From the NCBI GenBank assembly GCA_025449115.1, contig JAHLKC010000101.1:62001-126000 (forward strand): a stretch of DNA of 64,000 bases, written 5' to 3'. Position numbers and translations under genes: made by a program. This document shows positions 1 through 12,006 of the stretch, piece by piece; position 1 is the first letter of the stretch, and each line of letters opens with the position of its first letter. Under the pieces are notes generated by a model. It was not told the origin of the DNA, searched no databases, and saw only the letters and a list, made by a program, of their open reading frames with translations. This DNA is from Chytridium lagenaria. Its lineage: Eukaryota > Chytridiomycota > Chytridiomycetes > Chytridiales > Chytridiaceae.

Positions 1-522
1 ACAAAAAAGTCGCCTTGATCGAGTTATTCCTCAAAAACCCCAAAAACTGTTCCGTCATTCGAAACGGTCCATCATCAAACCTACACAAAAAACCTTTTAA
101 AAAAAAAACGTATGAGAAATGGGGTCCTTACGAAAACGCCCACGTCCGCGGTTCATTACACATGTACATCTCTGACGTAGGGTTCCCATGACCCCATGGA
201 AATACCGGATGCTGTGGGTCTACCGCTTCCGTAGGGTGTTCCGCGGGGGGTTGGAGGGATGTCGGGGATGGGGAATTCGGCTTTTTGTTGGGAGAGAAGA
301 AAGTGGGTCCAGTCGGTGGAGATGGGGGGTCTGGGACTCTGGAGGTGGTGTCTTTGAAACGGGGTCGATGGTGTCGATGGGATCGCAGGCGGGAAGCGGG
401 TGTCGATGCAGCTGAGGGGGGTGAGAAAATCTTGGAAAGATGGTGGTGGACTTACGACATCTTTGACGTTGATTCTTGAGAAGTGCGTCGATAGAGTGTT
501 TGGTGTCGTATTCACTGAGGGT

Positions 523-660
523 GGAGTTGAAAGAGCGTATCTCAATAGAGTCTTTTGTGTGGTTTCGTCTCTCTGCTGAGAGAGGAGTTGAGGGAGCGTA
601 TCTTGAAGAGTCTTTGTTGTGGTTTCGTCTCTCGGCTGGGAGGAGTTGAAAGGACAGGTT
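523..660. repeat. ~60-bp tandem repeat, two copies plus a partial
   Basis: Two consecutive units and the start of a third begin with GGAGTTGA at 523, 584 and 642. Each full unit holds an AGCGTATCT block followed by a TGTGGTTTCGTCTCTC block. The repeat lies upstream of the SWT1-like gene. No gene is supported in positions 1-900; the reading frames there are low-complexity Ser/Pro or Gly/Trp shadows. Confidence 0.75.
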
Positions 661-927
661 TCTTAAATGTGATGGTATGTTTTAATCCAACATGCAAACG
701 AAAACAACAAGTCGAAGGCGGCTTTTCGTTGTTCCCATTCGACCCCCCCCCACACACACACTTGATGAGAACGACCAGGGATCCACTTCCGACTCACAAG
801 GGGCAGGCTGAAGTTGAAGCGGTGAAATCCGCCTACGCCAACCACCCTGGCTGTTTCCACAGAGTTTGTCACCGTCCAGTCTTGCAGACAAGTTTGAAGG
901 ATGATTTCTTTTGTGAGAAAATAGAGG

Positions 928-3273
928 ATGTGGAAGGAACCACCTTTGATGAAACATGGTCGGCAATGGCATCATCAGCAGTATCAGCAGCAACTCAACC
1001 ACACCTCATATCCATCTCAAGCCTACCCCACCACGAGTACCATGACCCATCATTATACCACAACAGCATGGGCCTACAATCATCAGCAGGTCTTGGAGGA
1101 GGAGGCGGCCGATTACATGGACCTTGACGATGAGTTGTTCCAAGAGGAGCTTAGGAGAGAGTTGCAAGAGTTACGACAGGAATCAGGGAATACTTTGAAT
1201 GTGGAATGGGAGGAAAAACAGAAAGAGGGTGGGGCTTATGATCCTGCTGTGACGGCTATGGAGATCATTGTAATGGCTTTTCCTTGCTGTTTTTCTTTGA
1301 TTGATGCGTTGTTTTGACGGTTAATGGTTTTTGGTGGTTTTTTTTTCATGCGGTTTTTCTTTGATTGTTGCGTTGTTTTGACTTTTAATGGATTATGGTG
1401 GTGTTTCGATGTGGTAGAATCATGCCGAACAACAGGATACAATATTTGATGCCGTCATCGTCGTCGATACCAATTATCTCATTTCGCATCTCAGATTTAT
1501 CTCGCAACTATCGCAAGTCCTTGATGCGTCGATGCCATTAATGGTATATGCTCTTTTCACCTCCTTTGCTTCATTCTAATAACGTTGGAAAGCTGATGTA
1601 CATGTTCTTGGTATTATACAGATACCGACCATCGTCATTCGGGAACTGGATGGGTTAAAGGTATGATAATGTGTACTCTTGTTTTCTTTTTCCCTTCTGT
1701 GCGGCGGAATTATTTTCTCTTTCTCTTCTGTGCGGCGGTTTAGACTTAACTCTTTGGTTTTGCTGTTGTCTGAAGTCAAGACGAAAGCCTGCTGACAATG
1801 CGCCAGCCGAGACACTGGGAGAACAGGCTCGAAAGGCCATAGATTTCTTGTACCGTAGCTTGTTGAGCAAGAAGCCCTCCATAAGAGGACAGAGGTTGGA
1901 GGATCGGTTACCAGATTTGGATGTATTAAAGGTAGAGTTTCTTTTTCCTTTGTTTTTTGGGTGATTTCGTATTAAAACTTTTTACAGATGAGTAACGATG
2001 ACCGTATATTAGAGTGCTGCAGGTTTTCCAAAAAGTTTCAGGCGATCCGCGTGTATCTTCTCTCAAACGGTTGGCGATGTTATAAATGTGTTAGAGACTA
2101 AACTTATATAGACAAAAACCTTTGCGTCAACGCCATGTTCCACGGCATCGACACTATCTCCAATTATAAGGATTCTCCCGAAAGCCTTGTTGACCGGATT
2201 CAAATAGACTTGGAAGAAACAAGGCTGTCGAGCAATGTTTCTTCAACAAATCATTCGAGAGCTACGTCGGGGTTTGAACTTGGGGCTGACATCAACGACG
2301 TATTGTACGCGGCGCTTACGGGACCTGTGACGTTTCAAGAGGTTAGATATTTCTGTGTATTTTCTTTATGGTTCGTCTGGATTGCTAGTGGACACTTGCG
2401 TTGTTTAATTCGAACTTCATCGGCGTCTTGCTTATTTTATTTGGATAGAGCTCCACCGCTGTTATGGATATGGATGGTGATTTCAATAATCCGCCTATAT
2501 CAGTCGCTGATTACAATTCGGCTGGTACGTTTGGATGGGAGACTCAACTTCGAAATACGGCGACTCACCGTCCCATACCTGACCGGAAAGGAGATAAACC
2601 GTTTGCGTGGGAAACGAATGACAGAGCGTTGCAATCGCGAGGTAGTAACCATTCGCGAAAGAATTCATCGTCTTATGCCAACTCCATCGACCCTCCACGA
2701 AAGATGATGTCGTCTCAAACCAATTCAAGTGAGAATTCGTCTCGAACGGGTTCAATAGCTTACATCAACACACACAACACTTCACAACGACGAGACTCAT
2801 TGTCAGATACACCTTTGTTTCAATCCGGTCCATCCCCCATGGCCACCACCCCAACCACTCCCACAGCCCCTATAAATCTTAAAACCCTCGACCCAAATCA
2901 ACGCATCGTCATTGAACTCCTCGATATCTTCATTCTTTCTCTCCAACCCACCCTCACCGTTCTTCTCGCCCGCGCAAACCTCCCCGCAACCCTCCTCACC
3001 GCTCCTGCGAATAAATCCCAGGAAGAACAGTTTCTTGATATCATTCAGACGCATTTCCCTGTCGCCGCGGATTTACCGGCTATGAAGGGGTTCATGAAGG
3101 ATATGGTGAGGTTTAGGGATCGAGGGGGGAAGGGGAGTGTGATGAGGGGGGATTTGGGGAGGTTTTTGGAAGGTATGGAGAAGGTTTGGGGGGTTTGTGC
3201 GGGGGCGGGGTTTAGGGGAGATGGGGAGAGGGCGTTGAGGATGTTGGGGGAGTGGAGGAAGAGGTTGGCGTGA
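928..3273 (+). CDS. SWT1: SWT1-like PIN-domain RNA endonuclease, seven-exon model
   Basis: Swt1 is a nuclear endonuclease that acts in mRNP quality control near nuclear pores. My exon model is 928-1269, 1436-1543, 1622-1660, 1776-1931, 1988-2069, 2112-2341 and 2449-3273; all junctions are GT..AG and in phase, giving about 590 residues. The PIN domain opens with VVDTNYLISHL at 1456 and continues with IPTIVIRELDGLK, where Asp and Glu are the expected metal ligands. It closes with SNDDRILECC and LLSNDKNLCVNAM, both hallmark Swt1 blocks. The last exon, after a Ser/Asn-rich linker, encodes the helical C-terminal region starting near LDPNQRIVIELLDI. The N-terminus is Gln/His-rich and acidic. The start at 928 is uncertain: an open frame continues upstream in another phase and a further 5' exon is possible. 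Confidence 0.85.
1291..1418. repeat. 64-bp direct tandem repeat inside intron 1 of the SWT1-like gene
   Basis: Two adjacent copies start with TTTTCTTTGATTG at 1291 and 1355. Both contain GCGTTGTTTTGAC, a run of T/A, and ATGG..TGGTGG. They fill most of the first intron (1270-1435), so this intron looks enlarged by local duplication. Confidence 0.7.
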
Positions 3274-3750
3274 TTGTGAGATGGTTTTCTTTTGTTTGTT
3301 TAGGCTGTTTTGTTGGCCATTTTTTTTTTTTATCATCGTCGTTAAAGTTTGTGAAAATATATATCAAAGAGTGAGTTAAAGTGTTATTTCATTTCCCGTA
3401 AAATATCTTGGTATTTGAGAGAATGAAAACATGTGGAGACACAGTGGGAACGTGGAGATGGGAGCCAGATGAAATTGTTGAAGTTCACAGTATGGTTTGG
3501 GTGGTGACCACATTTTGGGTTAAAGGTGAAGGGGGTTTTGGTTTACATGCATCATGCCGAACAAGTCAAAAAGCATCCAGGTGTATGGGTTGAATATGGA
3601 ACAGTTAAGGTGGGTTTCGTAAAGACCGTGAACGGTCACTCCGTTCGTGCGGATAAGGGTAATAAAAAGACAAAATTCAAAAAGAATCCCCCTGACCGTT
3701 CAACTCAACAAACTCTTTTACAGGAGAATGCTTCATTATATAGTCCTTTT
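3274..3750. other. Intergenic region between SWT1-like and ARL1
   Basis: This is the 3' flank of the SWT1-like gene and of the convergent ARL1 gene. A 10-base T run lies near 3322 and an ATATATATC stretch near 3358. I see no supported gene. Short frames such as 3526-3942 overlap the ARL1 last exon in antisense. Confidence 0.5.
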
Positions 3751-4586
3751 CTACTTTTTCCCTCCACCTCCCACAGCATTCACCAACCAATCCAACCCCT
3801 CCGTCAACCCCTCCCCCGTCAAAGCCGAACACTTGAAAATCGTCCACTGTCTATTCCTCAAATCCGACAACCCCATCTCCTCCGCAACCTCTGCAGCAGT
3901 CATAGCTCCCTTCACATCCTGTTTATTCGCAAACACCAATAAAGAAGCGTTCTTGAGTTCCTCCTCTTCAAGCATCTGCGAAAGCTCGGTTTTCGTTATC
4001 CCGATACGGTCGCGGTCGGCGGAATCAACTACGTAGATGATGGCGTCTGTGTTGGCGTAGTAGCAGCGCCAGTATGGACGGATGGAGGTTTGGCCGCCGA
4101 GATCCCAGACTTGGAATTTGATGTTTTTGTAGGTGACGGTTTCTGGTGAGGAGTTAGAATTGAAATGTAAATGGTGAGCCGAGATCACTTACCGACGTTG
4201 AAACCTATTGTGGGAATCGTGGTCACAACCTGTAGTCAAGGCCAAACTTTACTTAGCATTGAAATCCGATAAAGTGTAAAAAAGGTCTTTCAACCACGCG
4301 CTCTTCGACTTCAAAATCCCATGTCCCCATTCTTTCGATCCAATGACACTAAGCTCATACTATTAAATACTTCATGTTTCCAATCCAGTCCAGCCTCTCA
4401 AAACTCCTCATCACTCCAAACCCTCCAACATCACTTTCAACACATCAAAGGATTAAAACCCACCTCTCCGATCTGCATCCTATACAGAATCGTTGTCTTT
4501 CCAGCTCCATCGATCCCGAGCACTAGAATCCGCACCTCCTTTGACCCCCACAGCCGTGTCAGCATCGTTGAGATGAATGCTCCCAT
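3751..4586 (-). CDS. ARL1: ARL1, ADP-ribosylation-factor-like small GTPase, complete
   Basis: Arl1 is a Golgi small GTPase that recruits GRIP-domain golgins. Three exons on the minus strand, 4586-4464, 4229-4193 and 4142-3751, join in phase to exactly 183 residues, the usual family length. Gly2 after the start Met fits N-myristoylation. The P-loop is GIDGAGKT (residues 24-31). Exon 2 carries the switch I block [12 protein letters not shown] and exon 3 starts with ETVTYKN. Switch II has [17 protein letters not shown], the Arl1-type sequence. Base recognition uses NKQD and CSAL, and the C-terminus reads [10 protein letters not shown]. The introns are 234 bp and 50 bp, with GTGGGT and GTAAGT donors. 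No defect is visible. ARL1 is preferred over ARF1 because of [18 protein letters not shown] and LLVFANKQD. Confidence 0.96.
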
Positions 4587-6091
4587 GATGGGATTGTGAG
4601 GTGGATGATGGTCGAAGAGGGTATTTCAAACCGGGTGATGGTCGGTGTGACCGTTCAAGGTAAATTTCTGTTGGTGTTGCTTGAAAGGGTGTTGCTGGAT
4701 AGCCTTTGAGGACGGTATGCGGGTAGAGGGATTTTGGAAGGTGCCGTATCTGTCATGGAGTTTCTGTGAGAATACGGCTGCAAAGTATTCTTTGCTGATC
4801 GATGAGTATTTTTAAATACCAAACTTGAGAATGGCAAATACGCTACATACAATATATTGCCAACAAACCATAGAACAGATGAGCTCAAAAACTCTACATC
4901 ATTATACGGTCACCAACTTTTGCATGTTTGATTTTATAGTTTGCAAACTCCACACTCGATTTCCAACATGCTCTTTGCAGCAGAATAATACTTCATTGTA
5001 AACCAGCCAAAATCAAGAGCGCGTCCTTCCCGTTGACCTTTGTTTCGATTGCCGTGCAAGAATGTTATCAGCCACGTTATACCTTTCAATGCGGCACCAA
5101 TGCGGTACCATCCATGGTGCAGCTTCCGTTGCGATAATAATCAAAAATAACGAAGAACATTCATAGTAAAAATAAAGCCCTTTGCAACTGTCTCAGTTGC
5201 GCTAATCGGATCTGATGAAGACATCAATCCAGTTTCTGGCGGTGGCGTCCATGGCCAGTGTGATGCAGCCGTCCATTTGATTATCACATATACAATTTAC
5301 AATCTCCAGATAACTAACTCGGTCGCCATTTCCATCGTGTCTTCCAACTCCCCGAACATGCCTAACGATGTGAATGTGTCCTAAGTTTTCCGCGCAAGAC
5401 AGTTGAAGATTGCAAAAGTCATAATTGATATCATCGATGTGCAGGATGAGCTTGGTCGTTGATCAGACTAATACTTCCTGCTATCGGATCGCGAACAATG
5501 AACATCGTGGTGAAATAAGAGCCACTAGGACAGATCAAGCGGCGGGTCTAGATGACCAAAGGCAGTATCGTCATGGAGCAAATGGTGCGGAAGATTCATG
5601 ACTTTTGCAGTTTCAGCAGACGAAGGGTAGCCGGTCGAGGGGGCTGCGTGGCCCGAAAGGTAGCGAAACACCGGACTTTGTATGGGAAGGTCATTTTGGA
5701 GACCCTCAAGGATGACGAAAACTCAAGATGGTTGACAAGGATGAGGATTCGATGTCGCAACTCCAGCAGGAGTAAGGAAAGGGGAGCGAGAGGACTCAGA
5801 AGAGCTGTCATCCTGCCTCATCTTCTTTATCCCAATCTTTAGCGCATCGCTTAGGGCATCTAACAGCCTTAGCGTCATGATGGCCTCAAGCGCCAGTGAC
5901 GAAGTTATAACGACGTCAGAAGAACGTCAAACGAAAATTCAGCCTGCATTCAGCCTTCTTTTCAGGGTTAAAAAAACAAAAGTGTTGTGTCTACACCATC
6001 CCAGACGATGAACACTCCCTGTCGTCATCCACTCCAAACACCTCGCTATCCTGAGCATCTCCTCAACAACACCCTCTAGAGCTCTCCAGAA
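4587..6091. other. Long intergenic region between ARL1 and the TOK-like channel
   Basis: The two divergent genes are separated by about 1.5 kb, which must hold both promoters. Open frames at 5552-5842 (+) and 5596-5811 (-) are each other's shadows and match nothing I recognise. They have no supporting splice structure, so no gene is called. Confidence 0.45.
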
Positions 6092-7909
6092 ATGAAATCT
6101 ACCGATGTACGGCAGGTGCCGTTCATGTTTGCGAGTCTCTTTCAAGTTTATACGTATAGTGTCATGGCTGTACCTGTCCTCATCATCACTTAGGTCGTTT
6201 ACCATATTGCGATCATTCTGCGACAGTACTTGGTTGCAAGATGGGAAACCTGTTGATGGTATCACTCCAACCTCTCTCCGAAGCCTAAGAGCAGCCGAGT
6301 TTGCACTCCTCATCTCTGCATACATTGCATCCCTCCTCTGTCTAGCCGCAATAGTAATAAGACTTTGTGAGAGATTTCTGAGACTTGCTGGATTGTTCTG
6401 CATATTTGCATGTGGTTATCAAGGTTCGTTTTGGTTTTTAAGTCGGCTAATGTGAATGTAGCTTTGAGTCTTTGCGGGGCTATTGTGTTGGTAAAGGAAT
6501 CGTCAAAGGGAACATGGGTTCCAGAAAACTTTTCCCAAGGACTTTTAGCAGCTTTTCTATCCATGATTGTGAGTGGAGTTGAGACGGCGTTGTTTGTAGC
6601 GGATGCTATGGTGAACAGGTGTTTTAGTTGTACGGTTTCCATGGGACGGAGAAAGTTGATGTGAGACCTTTTTTCATTATAAACCTAACATGAGATTCAG
6701 TCTTTCGAGTATATTGATTGTATGGGTATTGACCATATCTGGTCTTGTCATGGCTAAAGTAGAGGGGTGGACTTTCCAATTGGGCTTCACGTTTGCTATC
6801 GAAACTCTGTTGACTATTGGATATGGACATGCGTCTCCAGTGACGACGTTTGGTAGAATATTCTTATACATTTCGTTTTTATTTGGGATGGGGGTGTTTG
6901 GTTTCTTTGTTAATTCTGTGAGTGAATCTATTGGTGCGAAAGCGAAAGCCGGGGCGTTGAGGATGGTGAATAATCAATTGTAGTATGAAACTGATTATTT
7001 GTTGTAGGCGAAGCTTCGACAAAGAAGATATGCGAGAATGAGGGCCTCATATGATGTTCTTGTGAGAATATCGAGAAGGCGAAAGAGTGGGGCTTTAATG
7101 AATGCGCCGAATAGTGCTTTAACAGAGCTTCCGGTATCGAGTGAGAGAGGTACACCGATGTCGGATTCAGCAGAGACGGTTATTCACGTTGATGAAGATG
7201 TGGATGAGGTTGCGGTGTCTGCTGAGGAAGTGGATCAAAAGATTGAGGAGATTGAGGAGGAGATTGAGGAAGAGATTAGGGAAGAGATTAGGGAGGTAGC
7301 GAATGTCGTTGGGGAGTCTGTGGAAGAGGAGGTGGATGCGGAAAGGGCTGGGTTTGATCGTGACAGTGATACTTCGACCTCGATTAAGGCAGGAAGTGTG
7401 GGGAATCATTCGCGCGGATCTTCCACGCGGAAAGTAGATATAAAGTCTCTTGAGAGATTGCAGGAAAGGCACAAGTTTTGGTTAATTGTTTTGCTCGTAT
7501 TGGGATGGTAAGGCTTCTAATCTTAACCTAAAACCCAATCTATAGTACTCATTTTTATGTAAGGTGGCTTGTTTCCGCTTATATCTTTCACCTCACCGAG
7601 CCCACCTGGAGCTACTCCGATGCCTGTTATTTTGCATTCGTCACCCTTGCAACGATAGGGTTCGGGGACTTTATTCCGTCCAACCCGTGGTCCTGGGAGT
7701 TTTGGAACATTTTCGTCATGTCTGGAATTGCCATCTTTGCGTTTTTCATTTCAACGGTGGTGGAGACTTATGGACGGCATTTCGTGGCGTCAGCGGCGTT
7801 GGTTGAACGAAATATTCGGTCGAGGGCGGAGAGAGCCGAGTTGGAGAGGGCGAAGAAGAGAACAGGAGGACGGAGAAGGGAAAAGAAGGCTGAGAAAGGA
7901 ACCGTGTGA
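6092..7909 (+). CDS. TOK1: TOK-type two-pore outward-rectifying potassium channel
   Basis: TOK channels pass K+ outward across the fungal plasma membrane. They have eight transmembrane segments and two pore loops. Exons supported here end at 6366, then run 6462-6660, 6701-6965, 7008-7507 and 7564-7909, all in phase, with branch sites such as GGCTAATG and CCTAAC. Pore 1 is TLLTIGYGHASP and pore 2 is TLATIGFGDFIP, so both selectivity filters are intact. The block VMAKVEGWTF before pore 1 is typical of TOK. Between the pores sits an unusually acidic cytosolic loop with an IEEIEEEIEEEIREEI run (about 7233-7290), likely a coiled coil. The first membrane segment begins at Met 6092 (VPFMFASLFQV...). 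The joint between it and the next exon, near 6170-6250, is unresolved because a TAG at about 6189 interrupts the frame and no strong donor is visible. Confidence 0.85.
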
Positions 7910-10534
7910 GAGTACTTGGGAGTCAGCGATATTTTTAGGTCCCTCCTTTTGGTCTTCAGATTAGATGACCCCTTATTGTAAATAACCAAAAGTTCATAAT
8001 TTGAAAGCGCAATCTGTTTATTCTTCTGCATCCCTTATAAGAGGCCATGTACATACCATTTTCAAGCCTTCTTGACGCAATCTCCTTGTCTGTTTCATTG
8101 CGGTCATTAATGCCTATACTCTAGTTTTCAGTAGTGAATATTCGAACTCAAGGAGAACACAAATGCTCTGCTGAAGAACGCGAAAATAAATAAAAATCAT
8201 TTAATGAAATAGGGGCTCCAGAGAAAGCGAGCACAAGAGTACCTCGCGCGGAGCGGAGTGGACGGACTCCGGGTAAGGTTCGATCAGACGCCTTTCTTGA
8301 CGTCAATGAGGGTAAAGGGGAGACACTCCCACGCTTGAAAACTCGAGCCTAATGGATTTCTGGGTCGCACTGAGCAGTTTGAAACTGAAGACGTTTTGCA
8401 TGCGTTTTCAACTGAATTGTATAGTATTCTGAAGATGTGCGCCACTGCCATTCATCCAACTCATCAGCAGTCATCGAGAGGCAGTCGTTTCGCGTGGAGG
8501 CTTTGCTTGCTGTTGCCACTTCAATTGGCTTCAACCGGATCAATCGTTTGGATTCTACCTTTCTCTGATTGATACGTAAGACTTAGTGTGAACTTACATC
8601 TGGGTTGGCGGAGGACCCTGGGGTCCACATTTTGATTCAAAAGGTTATACTTGAGGATGTCCGTTACATCTGATGGCTTTGAGGAAGCTTTGAGGAAGGG
8701 CTTTTTTGTGCGGATCAAGTTACCGAAAGAGGAAGCAAGATCATAGAGGCAGCTGATGGGGGATATCTTTTCTTTCCCATTTTTCCTTGGGAGAAATGAC
8801 TTCCGGATCTTATCTTTTTCCATCGTATGCTTTCCTTATTCTCAGAAAGATGCGGAAATGGTGTTTCTTTTTAATTTATGTTAACGATGTACACTCTTAT
8901 ATTCAAAGCTTCTACGGATCGGCCACTGAATATGTTGATGCCTTGGCAGAATCTGGGACCGCGGAGTGTCATCAATGTTAAATAGGTGTTCGAATTCCTC
9001 TGCTGTGTAAGCTACAGTTTTCTTCTATAAATTGCTGCAACATCGATGTCTCAAAGTTAAAGTTTAACTCTGAAGGAAATCGCAGTTTATTTTTCAATAG
9101 CCAAAGTCTTTTTCGCCTGGTTTAACCGCGCACTTTATGCACTTGGCGTCGGAAACAACACATTCATACTTTTATGGTTATGGTAACTTCCTCTCGTTTA
9201 AACTTCCCCTCTGTTATTGGCAAACGCTGCTAAACGACTCCATTTCCCTCCATTATTGTATAAACGCTACTAAAGTACTCCGAAATAGGTTTTTTTATGG
9301 GAATCTAGATAATACGCGAATTTTTATTTGGCTTTGCTCGTGATGCAAAAAGGGCTTACCCTCTTTTATCCAACCGATCAAAATTCAAGGACAATGTCAA
9401 ACCTCAATGAAAGTGCTTCGGGCTCGCTTCGACCGCTGGAGATTGTTCTTGCGAGCGCCTTTTCCTTTTTTTGAAAGGGAACCGCGACACGCTTTGTAAC
9501 TACCGCAAGTTAAGTTTTTAACTAATTACAACAAGTATCTATTTGTGACTGCAATCGGTAGAACCTAAAACTTTACATAACCAGAAACATGAAAGGCGAT
9601 ATGTCGAAACGCCTTTTTTTTTACACGTCCATTTGTTATTACTGCATGAAAAAAATATCCTCTTTTACTCAGACAAGCTTTTGTTTGAGTAGATACTCGA
9701 TACGTGTCATAACTTTTGGTTATGGTTTTGGAAGGTTATACCCTTTATTCGGGCTGCATGAACTTGGGTGCCGAATGGAATTTGAGGAAGACCGACACCA
9801 TATTTGTATCATTCCTTTGAGGAGCATGTCAAGTATCCCGATCTTTATCCGAAATTTTCGGACGGTATACTCTAACTTTATTTTAAAGTGGAATCTCTTA
9901 TTTTAAACACGCACTGGTAAAGTATATATGTCTAAGATGGGTTTCTGGAGATGTAGCCTTGACACTACATATTTTTCCTGGGGATATCCCCGGCGTCTGT
10001 AAGAAGAACTGAATATTTCATCACGATTTACGTATTTGTTTTATTATATTTTCATTACGTTCCGTATTTCTAGGATATTAACCAGAAAAAAGCAAGGTCT
10101 ACTTATTGCGCAGTTTCGCAGGAAGCTATACACCTCCATCCGGTGTTGCAACGTATGGTTACCTTAACAGGGTTCGTACCAATAGCAAAACAATTTTGAT
10201 TTTTTTAGAAGCTCTTGACTCAGGGTCCTCGGTGGATCTGGCGCGCTCTTCTCGATCTTCTTCGATAAGTCATCACCGAGCACCTAGCGATTCCGTCCAA
10301 CGTCATTCCATCGTAAAATCCTCGAGTATTTATTTAAAAGCACAAACTTCCAGAATAGTGTTTTTTTCCGAGAACTGCTTGGATCACTTGGAAAGGGACA
10401 ACCTCAAAGCCATCCGGTTGAAAGCAGCTTGGAATCATAAGTTGGAGGTTGAACAAGCGACGGATTCATCTCCTATTGCGCACCCCTCCCTCCGCAGCAA
10501 GTGATGATGGGGCACACCGGGCTCTGGCCCTGCA
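7910..10534. other. Gene-poor AT-rich stretch
   Basis: About 2.6 kb after the K+ channel show only short open frames in conflicting phases, for example 8521-8823 (-) and 10106-10504 (+). None has a recognisable motif or convincing splice sites. The 10106-10504 frame is Ser-rich and could be a 5' exon of the downstream hypothetical gene, but I cannot connect it. Confidence 0.4.
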
Positions 10535-10794
10535 ATGACCCTTCGATACGTTCATGAAACCAACAGCATCGAGTTGGATGACCCTCCTCTACCTGCCTCT
10601 ACAACATGGACTCAGCCAGACCTACATTCACACAGTCGTTCTGTCCTTCATGAATCTTATAAGCACAATATTGGACATGCGCATCGATTCATTTACGCTC
10701 TAGTTGGGAGGGTGTTTGTGGTTGGGGCTCCTCGTCCGATTGGGGGAAGAGGGAACCTGGGTTCAGGGCGTATAGAGGCACGACACCGGATGAT

Positions 10795-12006
10795 GTGTTG
10801 GATTGGATCCTAGATATTGCAGTGGCACCGCCGTTGACTGGGAGGGGGAGGAAAAGGCAGCCGGCTGGTGAGATTTTGCGGTACGTCGTGGGGGAGATGA
10901 ACTTTGTGTTGGCGTTGAATAAACGGGGATCAGGGTCCAATGGGACGCTTACGGCAAAAGATGAGATGGATAATCTGGTTCTTAGAGGAATGGCGCAGTC
11001 GGGTCATTTGCAACATTCTGGAAGAACGCTGCTGCCCGAGCATATGAGAGTTTCTTTAGACAGTGAGTTTATCTTCCGTTTCTTGATATGCCGCTTATTC
11101 ATTCTTGCTCTCCGGCGGCCTCAGTTGAAAGCCTGTACAGAAAGCAGTTCAAACTCTATTTCAATTCTTTCTTAATATCTTCATGTATTTCGATAGCTTT
11201 TTCGTTTAAAAATAATGTCTTCTTATTTATTTATTTTGCTTCCTTTTATGTTACGCTTTTACTTAAATTTATAAGAATTTTACTAAACAAAACTACCTTC
11301 AGATTCACATAGTTTCCAAAATGATAGTGTATCTAGCAGATCTCAATCTCGCTCTGTCACCCCCGCCATCTCTTCTGAAATTAGAAGCTTTTCAGAAAAC
11401 AAGAGTCTCTCGATGGATTCCCTCCCCTCAAGTATCATTGACCGTCGATATAGTACAAGCAGCGCGGACACACACACTAGTGCTAGCAGAATCCCCATGA
11501 CCAGAGGAGAACCCACTCCATCCGCATCTACTCCAATGGACACAGATAGTATAGAACGCGATACTTGCGCCGTATCCGTCTTAACCACCCCCAATCTCCC
11601 AAATCCTTTGAAACGGCCCCAATTACGAGAGGAATCTCCAACACAACCCCCTTCTTCACATCTACCTGAACCGTCATCGTCACAACCTAATTTTGGCAAT
11701 GCCCCTTCTGGCCGCCTCCTTGACCTCCTCTCCACCGCCGCTTTAACGATCACGCCTTCTGCAGCGTCCCCTTCCAAATCGCACAGTTCCACGCGCATGT
11801 CGTCCCGTGCGGACGAATCAAAAGACTTAGGAGTAGAAGTTTCTGCATCCAAAGACAACGGCGTTGTTAACGCGCCGTCGAGGAGGGGACCGACGAACGC
11901 AGAAATTTTATTACAGCAAGGTGAAGACGATGATGTGGAGGATGGACTTAGAGAAGGAGGGGATGTGCCGCCAGCCAAACGGATTAGACATGACAGGGAC
12001 AGTTAG
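10795..12006 (+). CDS. Hypothetical Ser/Pro-rich protein, 5' end unresolved
   Basis: I do not recognise this gene. The first supported coding block (to 11062) contains LDWILDIAVAPP, then GEILRYVVGEMNFVLALNK, and ends at a perfect GTGAGT donor. A 240-bp intron (11063-11302) ends in CTTCAG. The second exon, 11303-12006, continues in phase with SHSFQNDSVSSRSQSRSVTPAISSE and a long Ser/Thr/Pro-rich, probably disordered region, finishing with an acidic block and PPAKRIRHDRDS, a possible nuclear-localisation signal. The frame stays open upstream of 10795 for about 30 codons, so the coordinate is a lower bound and the true start lies further 5'. The minus-strand frame over the same bases is rejected because this strand has the matching splice pair. 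Confidence 0.5.

Noticed and set aside
5939..6403. 154-codon minus-strand frame opposite the start of the K+ channel
   Set aside because: It overlaps the channel's first membrane segments and has no recognisable motif. It is most likely antisense shadow.
10106..10504. 132-codon Ser-rich frame
   Set aside because: It could be a 5' exon of the hypothetical gene at 10795-12006, but no splice pair in phase was found.
11343..11978. 211-codon minus-strand frame
   Set aside because: The plus strand over the same bases joins in phase to an upstream exon through a perfect GTGAGT..CTTCAG intron, so it is the better gene.
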